Shown here in pieces: positions 33,208-42,699 of a DNA stretch of 64,000 nt. The notes below the pieces were generated by a model. The model saw only the letters and a program-made list of their open reading frames with translations. It was not told where the DNA came from and did not search any database. Where the stretch lies: the NCBI GenBank assembly GCA_032251455.1, contig JAVVEG010000001.1, positions 228,150 through 292,149 of the forward strand, read 5' to 3'. Source of the stretch: JAVVEG01 sp032251455 (GTDB taxonomy: Bacteria; Pseudomonadota; Gammaproteobacteria; Pseudomonadales; Pseudohongiellaceae). Both the position numbers and the translations under genes were made by a program. The stretch's first letter is position 1. Each line of letters starts with the position of its first letter.

Positions 33208-34635
33208 ATGCCAGAGCAGACATCTTCACTGGACTATTCTTTGCAGACCCGCTTGCTGGTCGCCATCAGTATTCTTCTCGGTATTTTCCTGAGCCTGACG
33301 GGTCTGGTGCTGGATAGTGCCTTTCGCAACAGTCTTCAGACCCGGGTTGCCGAGCAGTTGCAGGTTCAGATTTATGTGTTGCTGGCCGCCGTGGATGAGG
33401 AAGAAGGGTCTTTTTATTTTGTCGAAGACCTGCGTGAGCCCCGCCTGGTGCAGATCAATTCAGGCTTATATGGTTTCATCAGCAATGCCGCAGGAGAGGT
33501 GTTGTTGAGATCCCCCTCGGCCATCGAGCAAGACCCCGGACAGTTCGCTTTTCAACGTGAAACCCTTGCCCGTGGCCAGAGTGATTTTGGACGCATAAAC
33601 GCGGCCAGTGGAGAGGAATATTTTCTCGCCCGTTACGGTGTGATCTGGGAGAGTCAACAACAAAACTATACCTTCACCATTCTGGAATCCACTTCAACCT
33701 ATGCCCTTGAGGTCGCCGATTTCAGAACCAGTCTCTGGTCATGGCTCGGAGGCTTGGCCTTGCTCCTGCTGGTGCTGCAATTGCTGTTGCTGCATTGGGG
33801 GCTGGAACCATTGCGCAGATTGGCCGGCGACCTCAAACTCATCGAAAACGGGGAAGCGAACTGTCTGAACAATGCGTATCCGCGGGAACTGAAGACGGTT
33901 ACCGATAACCTCAACCTGTTGATCCAATCAGAGCGCAAGCAGCAGGATCGGTACCGCACTACTCTTGCTGATCTGGCACACAGCCTGAAAACACCGCTTG
34001 CGATCATTCGTGGACAATTGGCCGATACCTCTACCCATGAACCGGACACCACACAGGTGGAGGCCGGCTCCCTGCACATCATCGATGAGCAGGTCAGACA
34101 AATGAACCAGATTATCAACTATCAGCTGCAACGGGCAGTGAAAGCCAACGATGGCAATGTGCTTGCCCGGCGGGCCAATATCGCCAGACTCACCAAACAG
34201 GTGCTGACTGCCCTGCAGAAGGTTTATGCGGACAAACACATCAAGGTGGATTACCAGCTGGATGCTGCCGTCGATTTTCTGGGTGATGAAAGGGATATGC
34301 TGGAAATTCTGGGTAATGTCCTGGATAACGCGTTCAAATATGGCAGGGACCAGGTCTGGGTTTCGGGGAAACTGGATACTGAAAACGGTTCTGTGTTTCT
34401 GTTACAGATAGAGGATAACGGGGTGGGAATCCCTGAAAAACTGCGTGAATATGTGCTTCAACGTGGGGCAAGAGTCGATTCCCTGGTACAGGGGCAGGGC
34501 ATTGGTCTGGCAGTTGTCACCGATATCCTGGGCAGTTATGGCGGTCAAATCAACATCGGTGAAAGCAGGCATGGGGGTGCCTGTGTCCAGCTCAGATTTG
34601 TCAATGTGCAGTTGCGGGAACAGGAGGCTCCTTAG
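33208..34635 (+). CDS. PhoQ-like sensor histidine kinase
   Basis: A 475-residue inner-membrane kinase. The first membrane segment is about 16-36, a periplasmic sensor region of about 140 residues follows (DEEEGSFYFVEDLREPRLVQINSGLYGF...), and the second segment is about 177-198. Then come a HAMP-like linker, a HisKA region with phosphoacceptor His258 (LADLAHSLKTPLAIIRGQ), and an HATPase domain (N box NVLDNAFKYG, G1 IEDNGVGIP, G2 GQGIGLAVV). The H-S-L-K-T-P motif and overall layout resemble the PhoQ group. The signal is unknown; the upstream PepSY protein is a candidate partner. Confidence 0.92.
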   Translation: MPEQTSSLDYSLQTRLLVAISILLGIFLSLTGLVLDSAFRNSLQTRVAEQLQVQIYVLLAAVDEEEGSFYFVEDLREPRLVQINSGLYGFISNAAGEVLLRSPSAIEQDPGQFAFQRETLARGQSDFGRINAASGEEYFLARYGVIWESQQQNYTFTILESTSTYALEVADFRTSLWSWLGGLALLLLVLQLLLLHWGLEPLRRLAGDLKLIENGEANCLNNAYPRELKTVTDNLNLLIQSERKQQDRYRTTLADLAHSLKTPLAIIRGQLADTSTHEPDTTQVEAGSLHIIDEQVRQMNQIINYQLQRAVKANDGNVLARRANIARLTKQVLTALQKVYADKHIKVDYQLDAAVDFLGDERDMLEILGNVLDNAFKYGRDQVWVSGKLDTENGSVFLLQIEDNGVGIPEKLREYVLQRGARVDSLVQGQGIGLAVVTDILGSYGGQINIGESRHGGACVQLRFVNVQLREQEAP

Positions 34636-34661
34636 TGTACCCCGCCTTAAGTGTACCCCGT
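34631..34661. repeat. Tandem duplication at the kinase gene end
   Basis: Two units of about 15-16 bases sharing AGTGTACCCCG (34634-34644 and 34650-34660). They cover the kinase stop codon and the short space before the convergent permease gene. Confidence 0.6.
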
Positions 34662-34662
34662 C

Positions 34663-35421
34663 TTAGAAAAGCAGTGCCGCCAGGCAGGAGCATACTGTCA
34701 TGGTGAACAGAAACCATTTGATGGTGCTGCTTTTGGCCTTGACAGCGAATTTGACGCTCAAATGTGCTCCCAGCATTGTTCCCAGGGCCAGGATCAAACC
34801 GGGGATCCAGCGCACTTGGTCAAAAAAGAGGAAAATGATCAGTGCTACCAGGGTAAATGCGAGTGAACAGACCATTTTCAGGGCATTGGCTCTGACCAGG
34901 TCATAGCGCAGTCCGCCAGCCAGTGCGGCGAGCAGGATAAAGCCAACGCCAGCCTGTACAAAACCACCGTAAATCCCGGCCAGGAACAATGTCCACCAGG
35001 CACCACGGCTGCTGCTCACGGAAACAGGTGGGGTGCCCTCGGGAGGGCTGATAAAACCTGGACGGAAAAGAATTATTGCCGACATGCTCAGTATGGTGCC
35101 GAGCAGAAGGGGTTTGAGTGCCACTACCGGGGTTATTGCGGCAGCGATCGCACCAATAGCGCCACCGAGCAGAGTAGGAATGAGAATCGGGCGGATGGCA
35201 GGCACATCCAGGCGATCATGCTTCCTGAACCCATTGACCCCAACTATACACTGCAAGGCAACTGCTACCCGGTTGGTGGCATTGGCCACATCAGCAGGCA
35301 GGCCAAGCAGCATCAGAACAGGCAGGGTAAGGTTTGACCCGCCTCCGGCCATGGTGTTGATGATGCCTGCTATGAAACCAACAAAGGCAAGGACAAATAA
35401 CAGTGGGATATTATAGTCCAT
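34663..35421 (-). CDS. TSUP (TauE/SafE) family sulfite/anion permease
   Basis: A 252-residue polytopic membrane protein with about eight hydrophobic segments. The family motif occurs twice: GFIAGIINTMAGGGSNLTLPVLMLLGLPADVANATNRVAV in the first half and GIYGGFVQAGVGFILLAALAGGLRYDLVRANALKM in the second. Members export or import sulfite, sulfonates or other organic anions; the substrate cannot be read here. The Met at 35421 fits the first membrane helix; upstream codons to 35571 look non-coding. Confidence 0.88.
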   Translation of the reverse strand: MDYNIPLLFVLAFVGFIAGIINTMAGGGSNLTLPVLMLLGLPADVANATNRVAVALQCIVGVNGFRKHDRLDVPAIRPILIPTLLGGAIGAIAAAITPVVALKPLLLGTILSMSAIILFRPGFISPPEGTPPVSVSSSRGAWWTLFLAGIYGGFVQAGVGFILLAALAGGLRYDLVRANALKMVCSLAFTLVALIIFLFFDQVRWIPGLILALGTMLGAHLSVKFAVKAKSSTIKWFLFTMTVCSCLAALLF

Positions 35422-35706
35422 CAGAGGGCGGCTCTCGGTAGCCGGAAAAGCGGTATGCAAATCGCGGACTGCGGCATTATATGCGAACGGTACTGAAGTG
35501 GCGACCGCCGCTTGTTGGGAATGTCGTGGGGTATTGGACACAGGGTGGCAAAATACTGCATTTGATTGCACAAACCTATACCTCCATCACAACATTTGTC
35601 GGGGTTTTGGCGCTAACATCAAGCGTCAGGGTAAAAATGCAGGCGTTTGCTGGTCTTTGTTGTATCTGCAATGGTGAATACGCAAGGCGTTATAGACAAA
35701 GACAAA

Positions 35707-36252
35707 ATGATGAAAAAAAGACAGACGGGGCTGACGGCCATAGAAATGCTTATTGTGCTGGCAATAGCGGGCATATTGCTGGCAGTCGGTTTGCCTGGAT
35801 TTCAGGCCACGGTGGCAAGGATGACTACCAACAGTCAGGCCAAAATTCTGTTGAGCTCGCTGAACCTTGCCCGCAGCGAAGCTATCAAGCGTCATAGTGT
35901 AGTGGCGGTATGTGGTAGCAACAATGGCGTGGACTGTGCAGCAGGAGCCTGGAATGCAGGCTGGCTGGTGTTTGCCGATAATAATGCGGATGCGGATGGT
36001 GCTGCCGGTTCGGTTGACCCTGGTGATGTGGTGTTGAGGGTCTATACTGAATTGGGCAGTGGCAGCAGTCTGAGTTACCCCTCTGCCGTACTGAGATATG
36101 ACAGTCAGGGGTTTGGGCTGAATATTCCCACTACACCACTGCAGCGGTTCTTGATCTGCCCTGCAAGCGGAATTGGAGAATATGCCCAGGCAATCGATAT
36201 TTCCATAACCGGGCGTGGTGCACGCAACAACACGGGATTGGTTTGTCCATGA
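35707..36252 (+). CDS. Minor pseudopilin, GspH/FimT family (FimU-like)
   Basis: A 181-residue type IV prepilin-like protein. A short leader ends at Gly, followed by LTAIEMLIVLAIAGILLAVGLPGFQ with the key Glu at mature +5; Leu rather than Phe is at +1. A GspH/FimT globular domain follows (LLSSLNLARSEAIKRHSVVAVCGSN). By position before pilV it corresponds to FimU, a priming minor pilin. The start at 35707 gives the shortest plausible leader; upstream in-frame Met codons exist at 35647 and 35671. The 285 bases before it hold no recognisable gene. Confidence 0.85.
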   Translation: MMKKRQTGLTAIEMLIVLAIAGILLAVGLPGFQATVARMTTNSQAKILLSSLNLARSEAIKRHSVVAVCGSNNGVDCAAGAWNAGWLVFADNNADADGAAGSVDPGDVVLRVYTELGSGSSLSYPSAVLRYDSQGFGLNIPTTPLQRFLICPASGIGEYAQAIDISITGRGARNNTGLVCP

Positions 36253-36758
36253 TGATCAATGGCTTTCACTCACTGCCAGGCCAGACCGGCACTACGTTGA
36301 TTGAAGTGCTGGTTTCCCTGCTGATCCTCTCGGTTGGCCTGTTAGGCATGGCGGGTTTGCAGACCGTGAGTTTGCGTAACACTCAGGCTGCCTACCAAAG
36401 AACACAGGCCACACTGTCGGCTCAAGACATGATGGAAAGAATGCGAGCCAACCCGCAAGGGGTCAATAGTGGTGCTTATAACAATGCAGGCTCGGCCATT
36501 TCCGCTGCCTGCATGAGTGCAACTGGGTGCTCAGCGGGTGCGCTGGCTCTGCATGATGTGGCCGAGTGGCAGGCGGCATTGCTTGCCGCCCTGCCAGCCG
36601 GCACAGGGGTGGTTTGTCTCGATTCAACTCCTCAGGATGGAACGCCAGCGGCACCTGCCTGTGATGGCTCGGGTACGCTGTATGCCATCAAGATCTGGTG
36701 GGACGCCAACCGTGACGGCACTGCCAACCAGTTGCTGGCGATGAGTGCATTTTTGTAA
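36249..36758 (+). CDS. pilV: Type IV pilus modification protein / minor pilin PilV
   Basis: A 169-residue minor pilin with leader ending in QTG, then TTLIEVLVSLLILSVGLLGMAGLQ, and the PilV block NTQAAYQRTQATLSAQDMMERMRANP. The ATG at 36249 overlaps the stop of the preceding pseudopilin gene by four bases. It belongs to the FimU-PilVWX-PilE set that primes pilus assembly and displays PilY1. Confidence 0.9.
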   Translation: MMINGFHSLPGQTGTTLIEVLVSLLILSVGLLGMAGLQTVSLRNTQAAYQRTQATLSAQDMMERMRANPQGVNSGAYNNAGSAISAACMSATGCSAGALALHDVAEWQAALLAALPAGTGVVCLDSTPQDGTPAAPACDGSGTLYAIKIWWDANRDGTANQLLAMSAFL

Positions 36759-36770
36759 ACCGAGGTTTGA

Positions 36771-37940
36771 ATGAAGGACACTGTCAACAGAAGCAGAATC
36801 AACAAAAGCAGATTCGCTGTCCAGTCAGGGCTTGGCTTGATTGAGTTGATGATAGCCATGGTGGTGGGCTTGACCCTTACCGCCGGAGTCATGCAGGTTT
36901 ATGTGGCCAACAACCAGACGGAACGGGTACAGGAGGCCAGGGCACGCATGCAGGAAAATGGCCGGTTTGCCATCAATTTTTTGGCTCGCGAGATAAGAAT
37001 GGCGGGCTTTTTGGGGTGCCTGAGCAGTATCGATCCGAACCGGATCAACAACACCCTGAACGGCGCGCCAGCTACATTTCAACCTGACAAGGGGGTTCAG
37101 GGTTGGGAAGCAATGCATGGCAATGGCACGGCGCCAGGAGCGATAGCCAACAGTCAGAATAATCTGGCTCCCGTCAATACGGATGGTGGGGGCTGGATTT
37201 CCAGTGACGGCAGCGTGCTGGACTCGACCATGGCCTTGCCCGCAAGCGATATCATCAAGGTGTGGAATAGCAGTGGTGGCGGTGCAACCATCAACGCGGT
37301 TTCCGGTGGGGCTATGACAGTGGTTAATTCAACCATCACTGATCTTGCCGATGGCGATATTTTGTTGTTGAGTGACTGCAGCAGTGCTGATTGGGTTCAG
37401 GCCTGCAATGTGCAGACTATCAGCGGTGGTGCCAGTATCAATTCAGTGCTGTCGGCCGGATGTGTCCCTGGTAACGATGTGACCAAGCCCCTGGGGACGC
37501 AAAGCGGAGGGGAGTTGGTTAAATTGCAGGGCACCAGTTTTTATATTGGTAAACGGGCGAACAATGCAGCGAATCCCCCAGCATTGTTTCGCCGGCGGCT
37601 CAGCCCAACGGCCACCAGCGGCGCAGCTGAGGAATTGATAGAAGGGATAGAAAGTCTGCAAGTTCTCTACGGAGTCAACCTGGACAACGATAACCAGAAA
37701 ACGGTAGACGCTTATGTGCCTGCCAACCAGGTTACAGAATGGGGACTTGTTGTCAGTGTCCGCATCAGTCTGCTGGTTCAGTCCATTGAAGACGCTCTGC
37801 TACCAACGCCGCAGGCCTACAGTTTCAATGGCGTCACCTATGATGGCTCGGCAGGTAATGGCAGCCTGCCGGCAGACCGCCGTTTACGTCAGACATTCAC
37901 CAGTACGATTACCCTGCGTAATCGGGCAGTGGGGAGATAA
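36771..37940 (+). CDS. pilW: Minor pilin PilW
   Basis: A 389-residue minor pilin. A type III leader with LGLIELMIAMVVGLTLTAGVMQVYV places Glu at the expected +5 position, followed by RMQENGRFAINFLAREIRMAGFLGC, a PilW hallmark. A long C-terminal domain ends in the usual LRQTFTSTITLRNRAVGR pattern. It follows pilV by 12 bases and pilX starts three bases later. Confidence 0.92.
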   Translation: MKDTVNRSRINKSRFAVQSGLGLIELMIAMVVGLTLTAGVMQVYVANNQTERVQEARARMQENGRFAINFLAREIRMAGFLGCLSSIDPNRINNTLNGAPATFQPDKGVQGWEAMHGNGTAPGAIANSQNNLAPVNTDGGGWISSDGSVLDSTMALPASDIIKVWNSSGGGATINAVSGGAMTVVNSTITDLADGDILLLSDCSSADWVQACNVQTISGGASINSVLSAGCVPGNDVTKPLGTQSGGELVKLQGTSFYIGKRANNAANPPALFRRRLSPTATSGAAEELIEGIESLQVLYGVNLDNDNQKTVDAYVPANQVTEWGLVVSVRISLLVQSIEDALLPTPQAYSFNGVTYDGSAGNGSLPADRRLRQTFTSTITLRNRAVGR

Positions 37941-37943
37941 GCC

Positions 37944-38540
37944 ATGAGTGCCAGAACAAACAATGAAAAAATCACCAGCACACAGGCTTCAGGATTCCAC
38001 AAAAAAGAAGAAGCAGGTGCAGTGCTTATTTTCTGTCTTGTCTTTTTGCTCATACTCACCATGATGGGTGTTTCCAGTATGGAGTCCACCATTTTGGAAG
38101 AACGGATGGCTGGAAACATGCAGGATCATGGCCGTGCTTTTCAGGCGGCTGAGGCAGCCCTGCAGGCAGGAGAAGAATGGCTTGCTGGTGAGCTGTTCTG
38201 GCCTGCCACCAGTAATGATGGCTCCACACCAGCCTGGCTTAGAGACACCCTGGACCCGGTTGCTGGCAATTCAGTGCCCTGGTGGAATGAGCCCGGCAGG
38301 AACAACAATACCTGGTGGCGCGACAATGCGATATCCCTGAACGGATTCGGTTCCCTGGCAGAGAATCCGGGCTACATTATCGAGGAATACTTTACTGCAA
38401 CAGAGGGGGAATCCATTGCCATTGGTACCGGCACCCAGAACCGGGTTCAAGTGTTTCATCGGGTCACTGCCCGGGGCATTGGCGAAAATGAATCAACTGT
38501 CGTGCAATTGCAGTCGACTTTTGTAAAAACATACGAATAG
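37944..38540 (+). CDS. pilX: Minor pilin / assembly protein PilX
   Basis: A 198-residue PilX family protein. After a polar N terminus, EAGAVLIFCLVFLLILTMMGVSSMESTILEERMAGNMQD gives the hydrophobic stalk helix and the family-typical SSMESTILEERMAGN block, then AFQAAEAALQAGEEWL. In the PilW-PilX-PilY1 complex it couples PilY1 to the pilus tip. Confidence 0.9.
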   Translation: MSARTNNEKITSTQASGFHKKEEAGAVLIFCLVFLLILTMMGVSSMESTILEERMAGNMQDHGRAFQAAEAALQAGEEWLAGELFWPATSNDGSTPAWLRDTLDPVAGNSVPWWNEPGRNNNTWWRDNAISLNGFGSLAENPGYIIEEYFTATEGESIAIGTGTQNRVQVFHRVTARGIGENESTVVQLQSTFVKTYE

Positions 38541-38581
38541 CAGCGTGACGCAGGCAGAAGTAGAACGCAGTGGAGTCAACT

Positions 38582-41500
38582 ATGGAAATCAGCACACACA
38601 TCAGACTGTTGCTAAGCTGGCTGCTGACAGTAGCTGGCCTGTCAATTGGCGTCAACAGCCATGGAGCGCCCTTGACGCTTTCGCGCAGCCCTCTATTTCT
38701 GGGGGTAAGCGTCGATCCCAATATATTTTTGATGGTGGATGATTCGGGTTCCATGGACTGGGAGATTCTAACCCAGGCTCATGAATACTATCTGAATTAT
38801 TGGCAAGATGGCGGTGTGGCCACCAATACGGATGGTCTCTGGTTGACCTTCTCGGGAACCGGAACCTGCACAGGCCGGCGCTCTTATGCCTTACTCTATA
38901 ACGAGCCAGATAATGTTCATGACACCTGCACTTTTCCCGTTGCCGAACTGCAACCCGAAGCCTTGATGCGTGACTGGCGTGTACGCTCTTCCGGATTCAA
39001 CCTCCAGTATTACAACCCTGCCATTAGCTATCAGCCGTGGCCAGGAAAACCGGCAGCAAGTTTTACCGCTGCCAGAAGCAATCCACAGCCTGGAAGCCAG
39101 GGGCATACTGAGTTCAGAGACCTGACCGGGTTTGTTTATGAAGTAGCGATTGATGATCATGGTTTTAATGGAAGCAATCCTGCTGGTCCCGACACCGCAA
39201 GCAATATTCCCAATGGATTGGTGGATCTCTGGGATTCACGTGTGGTTTATACAGTGGGTGCGACAGATATTGTCAGGCGTGAATTGACTACGGCCGATGC
39301 TGGAATCATGCAGGGGCTCAATGATTGTACCCTTGGCAGCCCCGCCCTGCCGGTACCTTTTTCAGACTGCTTTGGCACGACGGAAAACACCACTGTCATC
39401 AGTGGCACAAGTGTGGATGAATACGGTAGAACCCCTGCCGAGATCAGGCAAAATATTGCCAACTGGTACGAATATTCCAGGCGACGCTCCTTTGTTGCCA
39501 AAGGAGCCATTGCCGAGGTAATCAGCGCTTCACCATCGTTCCGCTTCGGGCTTAGCGTCATCAATCAATTTGCCACCCTGTTTGTGGAAGTGCCCTCTGC
39601 TGCCGACACGGATTATCTGGCGCATAATAACCAGTTACTCGAAAGCCTTTACAGTTATACCTGGGCAGCACTGGGTACGCCTTTACGCAGGGGCCTGGAG
39701 CGAGTGGGCAGATATTTTGACAATGATCTGGGCTTGGCTGACCCGATAATTTCGGCCTGCCAGCAGAATTTTTCACTGTTATTGTCGGACGGGTTCTGGA
39801 ATGGCGCTGCCCCTGCCGCCCTGATCGGAGACACGGATGGTGATGGAAAGTCGAGAACCCTGGCTGATGTGGCCAGTTTTTACTATAACCAGGATCTCAG
39901 TCCCTTGCCCAATCAGGTACCGACAAGTATTCTGGATAACAACAACCAGCAACATATGGTGACTTTCACAGTCGCCTTTGGTGTGCAAGGTTTGCTGGTG
40001 GATACGAATAACGATGGCTGGCCTGACCCCGCCCTTGCTGAAAACGATAATTGGGGGGATCCCTTCAATTCGGATCCGGAAAAAATTGATGATCTCTGGC
40101 ATGCTGCCTTTAACAGCAAGGGTCTCTACGTAGCGGCACAAACGCCAACGGAAGTTGTCGATGCCATTGGCGAGGCTCTGGGCAATATTGCCGACCGGGT
40201 AAGTTCTTCTGCCTCGGTTGCCACCAACTCAGGCACCTTGAGTGCTGGCAGTTTCCTCTATCAAGCCCGGTTTGACAGTGCGGACTGGTCTGGGCAATTG
40301 CTGGCATTTGCCATTAATCCCGATGGCACCCTTGCACCCAACGCGACGTGGAATGCGGGGAGTGTCATCAATAGCCAGAATCCTGACTTGCAGCGCAGGA
40401 TAATTACCTACAATCCTGACGCAGATGTCATTCCTGGCGGTGAACCTGAAGGGCAGGGAATTCCATTTCGCTGGCCGGCTAACCATACTCAGCCGGATAG
40501 CCTGAATGAAATGAGTGCACAACAGATTGAGCACCTGCTTGAGTTTGCTCCCTATCCGCCGGATACCACCTCCGTTGCAGGTATTGCTGCCAACCAGCAA
40601 TACGGTCAGGCGGTGACAGATTATTTTCGAGGCCAACGCAGCAATGAATCGACCGGGTTTGGTTTCCGTCAACGGGGCAGTGTTCTTGGCGACATTGTCA
40701 ACTCGGATCCCCGGTTTGTTGGCATACCCTCCTTTCGCTACCCGGAGACCATTGCGCCGAAATCCTACGCCCAGTTCCGGGAGCATTTCGCCAATCGGCA
40801 GAAAATGGTTTATGTCGGTGCCAATGATGGCATGTTGCATGGTTTTGCCGAGAATGATGGTCGAGAACTACTGGCCTACGTTCCCAATGCGGTGTACCGG
40901 AATCTGGCTGAACTTTCCCAGCCAACCTATGTGCATAATTTCTTTGTCGATGGTGGGCCCAATATTGTTGATGCCTACCTTCCCGGGAAAACGGATTCGA
41001 TCAGCGGGGGGGTAGGAGGCTGGAAATCAGTGCTGGTCAGCGGTCTCAGCGGCGGTGGACAGGCAGTCTTTGCACTTGATGTCAGCGATCCTTCGCTCTT
41101 CACCGAAGCGAATGCCGATCAGACGGTACTGTGGGAGTTTGATGACAGTGACGATCCGGATATCGGCTTTACCTACAGCCGTCCCCAGATTGCCAAAATG
41201 GCCAATGGTCGTTGGGCAGCCGTGTTTGGCAATGGCTATAATAATACCGAGGCTGACGGGCAGGCCAGCACAACTGGCAGAGCTGTGTTGTTCATCGTTG
41301 ATCTGGAAACCGGTAATCTGATCCGCAAACTTGATACGCTGCAAGGCTCGGTAGGCACACCCAATGGCCTGGCCACCCCGGTATTGGTAGACCAGAACAA
41401 TGACCTGGTTGTTGACTATATCTATGCGGGAGATCTGAGTGGCAATCTGTGGAAATTTAATGTTACGAGCAATAATGCAGGCCAATGGGATGTTGCCTAC

Positions 41501-42280
41501 AAACAGGGCAGTGTTCCGATACCCTTGTTCACAACGGAAAACAACCAGCCTATAAGCACCCAGCCCCAAATCAGCCTGCACCCTGATGGCGAAGAGGGGT
41601 TCATGGTTTATTTTGGTACTGGCAAATATCTTGAAGTAGGTGACAACAGTTCATCAGGGCAGGCGACACAGTCTTTTTACGGTATCTGGGACAAGAATCT
41701 AAGCTCGTTGACTGTATTCGACAGTTCAGATTTGTTGCAACAAAGTGTGCTCAACCAGTTTGCAGCCTCTTTCGATACTGACGAGGATGGGATAAGCGAT
41801 ACCAATAATATTCTGCGCGAGGTATCGGATTATGAAATTGATTTTGAAACCCAGTTGGGTTGGCAGTTTACCTTGCTGCCACAACAAATCGAGGGCAGTC
41901 CGAATACGTTCAATTTTGGTGAAAGACAGGTCAGCAATGCAGTGGTCAGAGATCGTCGGGTTATTTTTACGACCTTGATACCATCCCAGCAAGCCTGCGA
42001 TTTTGGCGGCAGTAGTTTTGTCATGCAGCTGGATTTTCGCACTGGCGGAAAATTGTCCTTCCCGGCATTTGATTTGAACGGTGATGGGGTATTTGATAAC
42101 CAGGATGGTGATGCATCGGGGAGAATGAGCAATATAGGCATAGTGCCCACTTTATCAGTGCTCAGTGATGCCGACAGGGATATCGCGTTTGGCAGCGGTA
42201 GCAGTGGCGACGTCGACGCCATCCAATTAAATACAGGCACTACAGCCACGGGGCGTCAATCCTGGCGACAGTTGGAATAA
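38582..42280 (+). CDS. pilY1: Type IV pilus tip adhesin/assembly factor PilY1
   Basis: A 1232-residue exported protein. The signal peptide is at about 1-29. An atypical N-terminal region holds a MIDAS-like DDSGS at 53-57 (NIFLMVDDSGSMD), the von Willebrand A signature. The C-terminal half is the PilY1 beta-propeller (MVYVGANDGMLHGF, GLSGGGQAVFALDVSDP, YAGDLSGNLWKFNV). Calcium-loop-like sequences occur at GDTDGDGKS, DTNNDGWPD, DTDEDGISD and DLNGDGVFD; the third resembles the calcium site that controls PilY1 in Pseudomonas. The ATG at 38582 has GGAG six bases upstream. Confidence 0.93.
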   Translation: MEISTHIRLLLSWLLTVAGLSIGVNSHGAPLTLSRSPLFLGVSVDPNIFLMVDDSGSMDWEILTQAHEYYLNYWQDGGVATNTDGLWLTFSGTGTCTGRRSYALLYNEPDNVHDTCTFPVAELQPEALMRDWRVRSSGFNLQYYNPAISYQPWPGKPAASFTAARSNPQPGSQGHTEFRDLTGFVYEVAIDDHGFNGSNPAGPDTASNIPNGLVDLWDSRVVYTVGATDIVRRELTTADAGIMQGLNDCTLGSPALPVPFSDCFGTTENTTVISGTSVDEYGRTPAEIRQNIANWYEYSRRRSFVAKGAIAEVISASPSFRFGLSVINQFATLFVEVPSAADTDYLAHNNQLLESLYSYTWAALGTPLRRGLERVGRYFDNDLGLADPIISACQQNFSLLLSDGFWNGAAPAALIGDTDGDGKSRTLADVASFYYNQDLSPLPNQVPTSILDNNNQQHMVTFTVAFGVQGLLVDTNNDGWPDPALAENDNWGDPFNSDPEKIDDLWHAAFNSKGLYVAAQTPTEVVDAIGEALGNIADRVSSSASVATNSGTLSAGSFLYQARFDSADWSGQLLAFAINPDGTLAPNATWNAGSVINSQNPDLQRRIITYNPDADVIPGGEPEGQGIPFRWPANHTQPDSLNEMSAQQIEHLLEFAPYPPDTTSVAGIAANQQYGQAVTDYFRGQRSNESTGFGFRQRGSVLGDIVNSDPRFVGIPSFRYPETIAPKSYAQFREHFANRQKMVYVGANDGMLHGFAENDGRELLAYVPNAVYRNLAELSQPTYVHNFFVDGGPNIVDAYLPGKTDSISGGVGGWKSVLVSGLSGGGQAVFALDVSDPSLFTEANADQTVLWEFDDSDDPDIGFTYSRPQIAKMANGRWAAVFGNGYNNTEADGQASTTGRAVLFIVDLETGNLIRKLDTLQGSVGTPNGLATPVLVDQNNDLVVDYIYAGDLSGNLWKFNVTSNNAGQWDVAYKQGSVPIPLFTTENNQPISTQPQISLHPDGEEGFMVYFGTGKYLEVGDNSSSGQATQSFYGIWDKNLSSLTVFDSSDLLQQSVLNQFAASFDTDEDGISDTNNILREVSDYEIDFETQLGWQFTLLPQQIEGSPNTFNFGERQVSNAVVRDRRVIFTTLIPSQQACDFGGSSFVMQLDFRTGGKLSFPAFDLNGDGVFDNQDGDASGRMSNIGIVPTLSVLSDADRDIAFGSGSSGDVDAIQLNTGTTATGRQSWRQLE

Positions 42281-42320
42281 TGTTGTTATATATGGCCCTT
42301 GAAAAGACATCTGGCGAATA

Positions 42321-42668
42321 ATGATGAACACTACTCGTAACACCGCCCGTACCACCCTGTTCGTACTGATGATTGCCTTGCTGTCGATACAGCTGCAGTC
42401 TGTACAGGCTCAAACTCAAAACCAGACTGAAGCGCTTACCGGAATTATCGAGAAGCTCGACCAGGACTATGGCAGCATTACCGTGTCGGGCAGAGTATTA
42501 GGCTACTCTGAGACAGTCACCAGAATATATATTGGGCAAAGAAGGGTCGGGGCGCAGGCTTTGGATACAGGGATGGTTGTCCGCTATGTTCTGGATGCTC
42601 AAGGTACATTGCTGCGAATGGAACTGCTGGGTCCAGCAGAGAAGCTGCAAATGCTGGAACGCCATTGA
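42321..42668 (+). CDS. PilY2-like small exported protein
   Basis: A 115-residue protein with a signal peptide (LFVLMIALLSIQLQSVQAQ) and a single small domain, TGIIEKLDQDYGSITVSGRVLGYSETVTRIYIGQRRVGAQALDTGMVVRYVLDAQG in blocks. Size, export signal and location between pilY1 and pilE match PilY2 of Pseudomonas. The function of PilY2 is not well defined. I infer identity mainly from position. Confidence 0.7.
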   Translation: MMNTTRNTARTTLFVLMIALLSIQLQSVQAQTQNQTEALTGIIEKLDQDYGSITVSGRVLGYSETVTRIYIGQRRVGAQALDTGMVVRYVLDAQGTLLRMELLGPAEKLQMLERH

Positions 42669-42699
42669 GATTTTTCACAAGGGATATCAGGAAGACGGT

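Noticed and set aside
42298..42304. CTTGAAA before the PilY2-like gene as a heat-shock promoter
   Set aside because: No CCCCAT-like -10 box lies at the correct distance.
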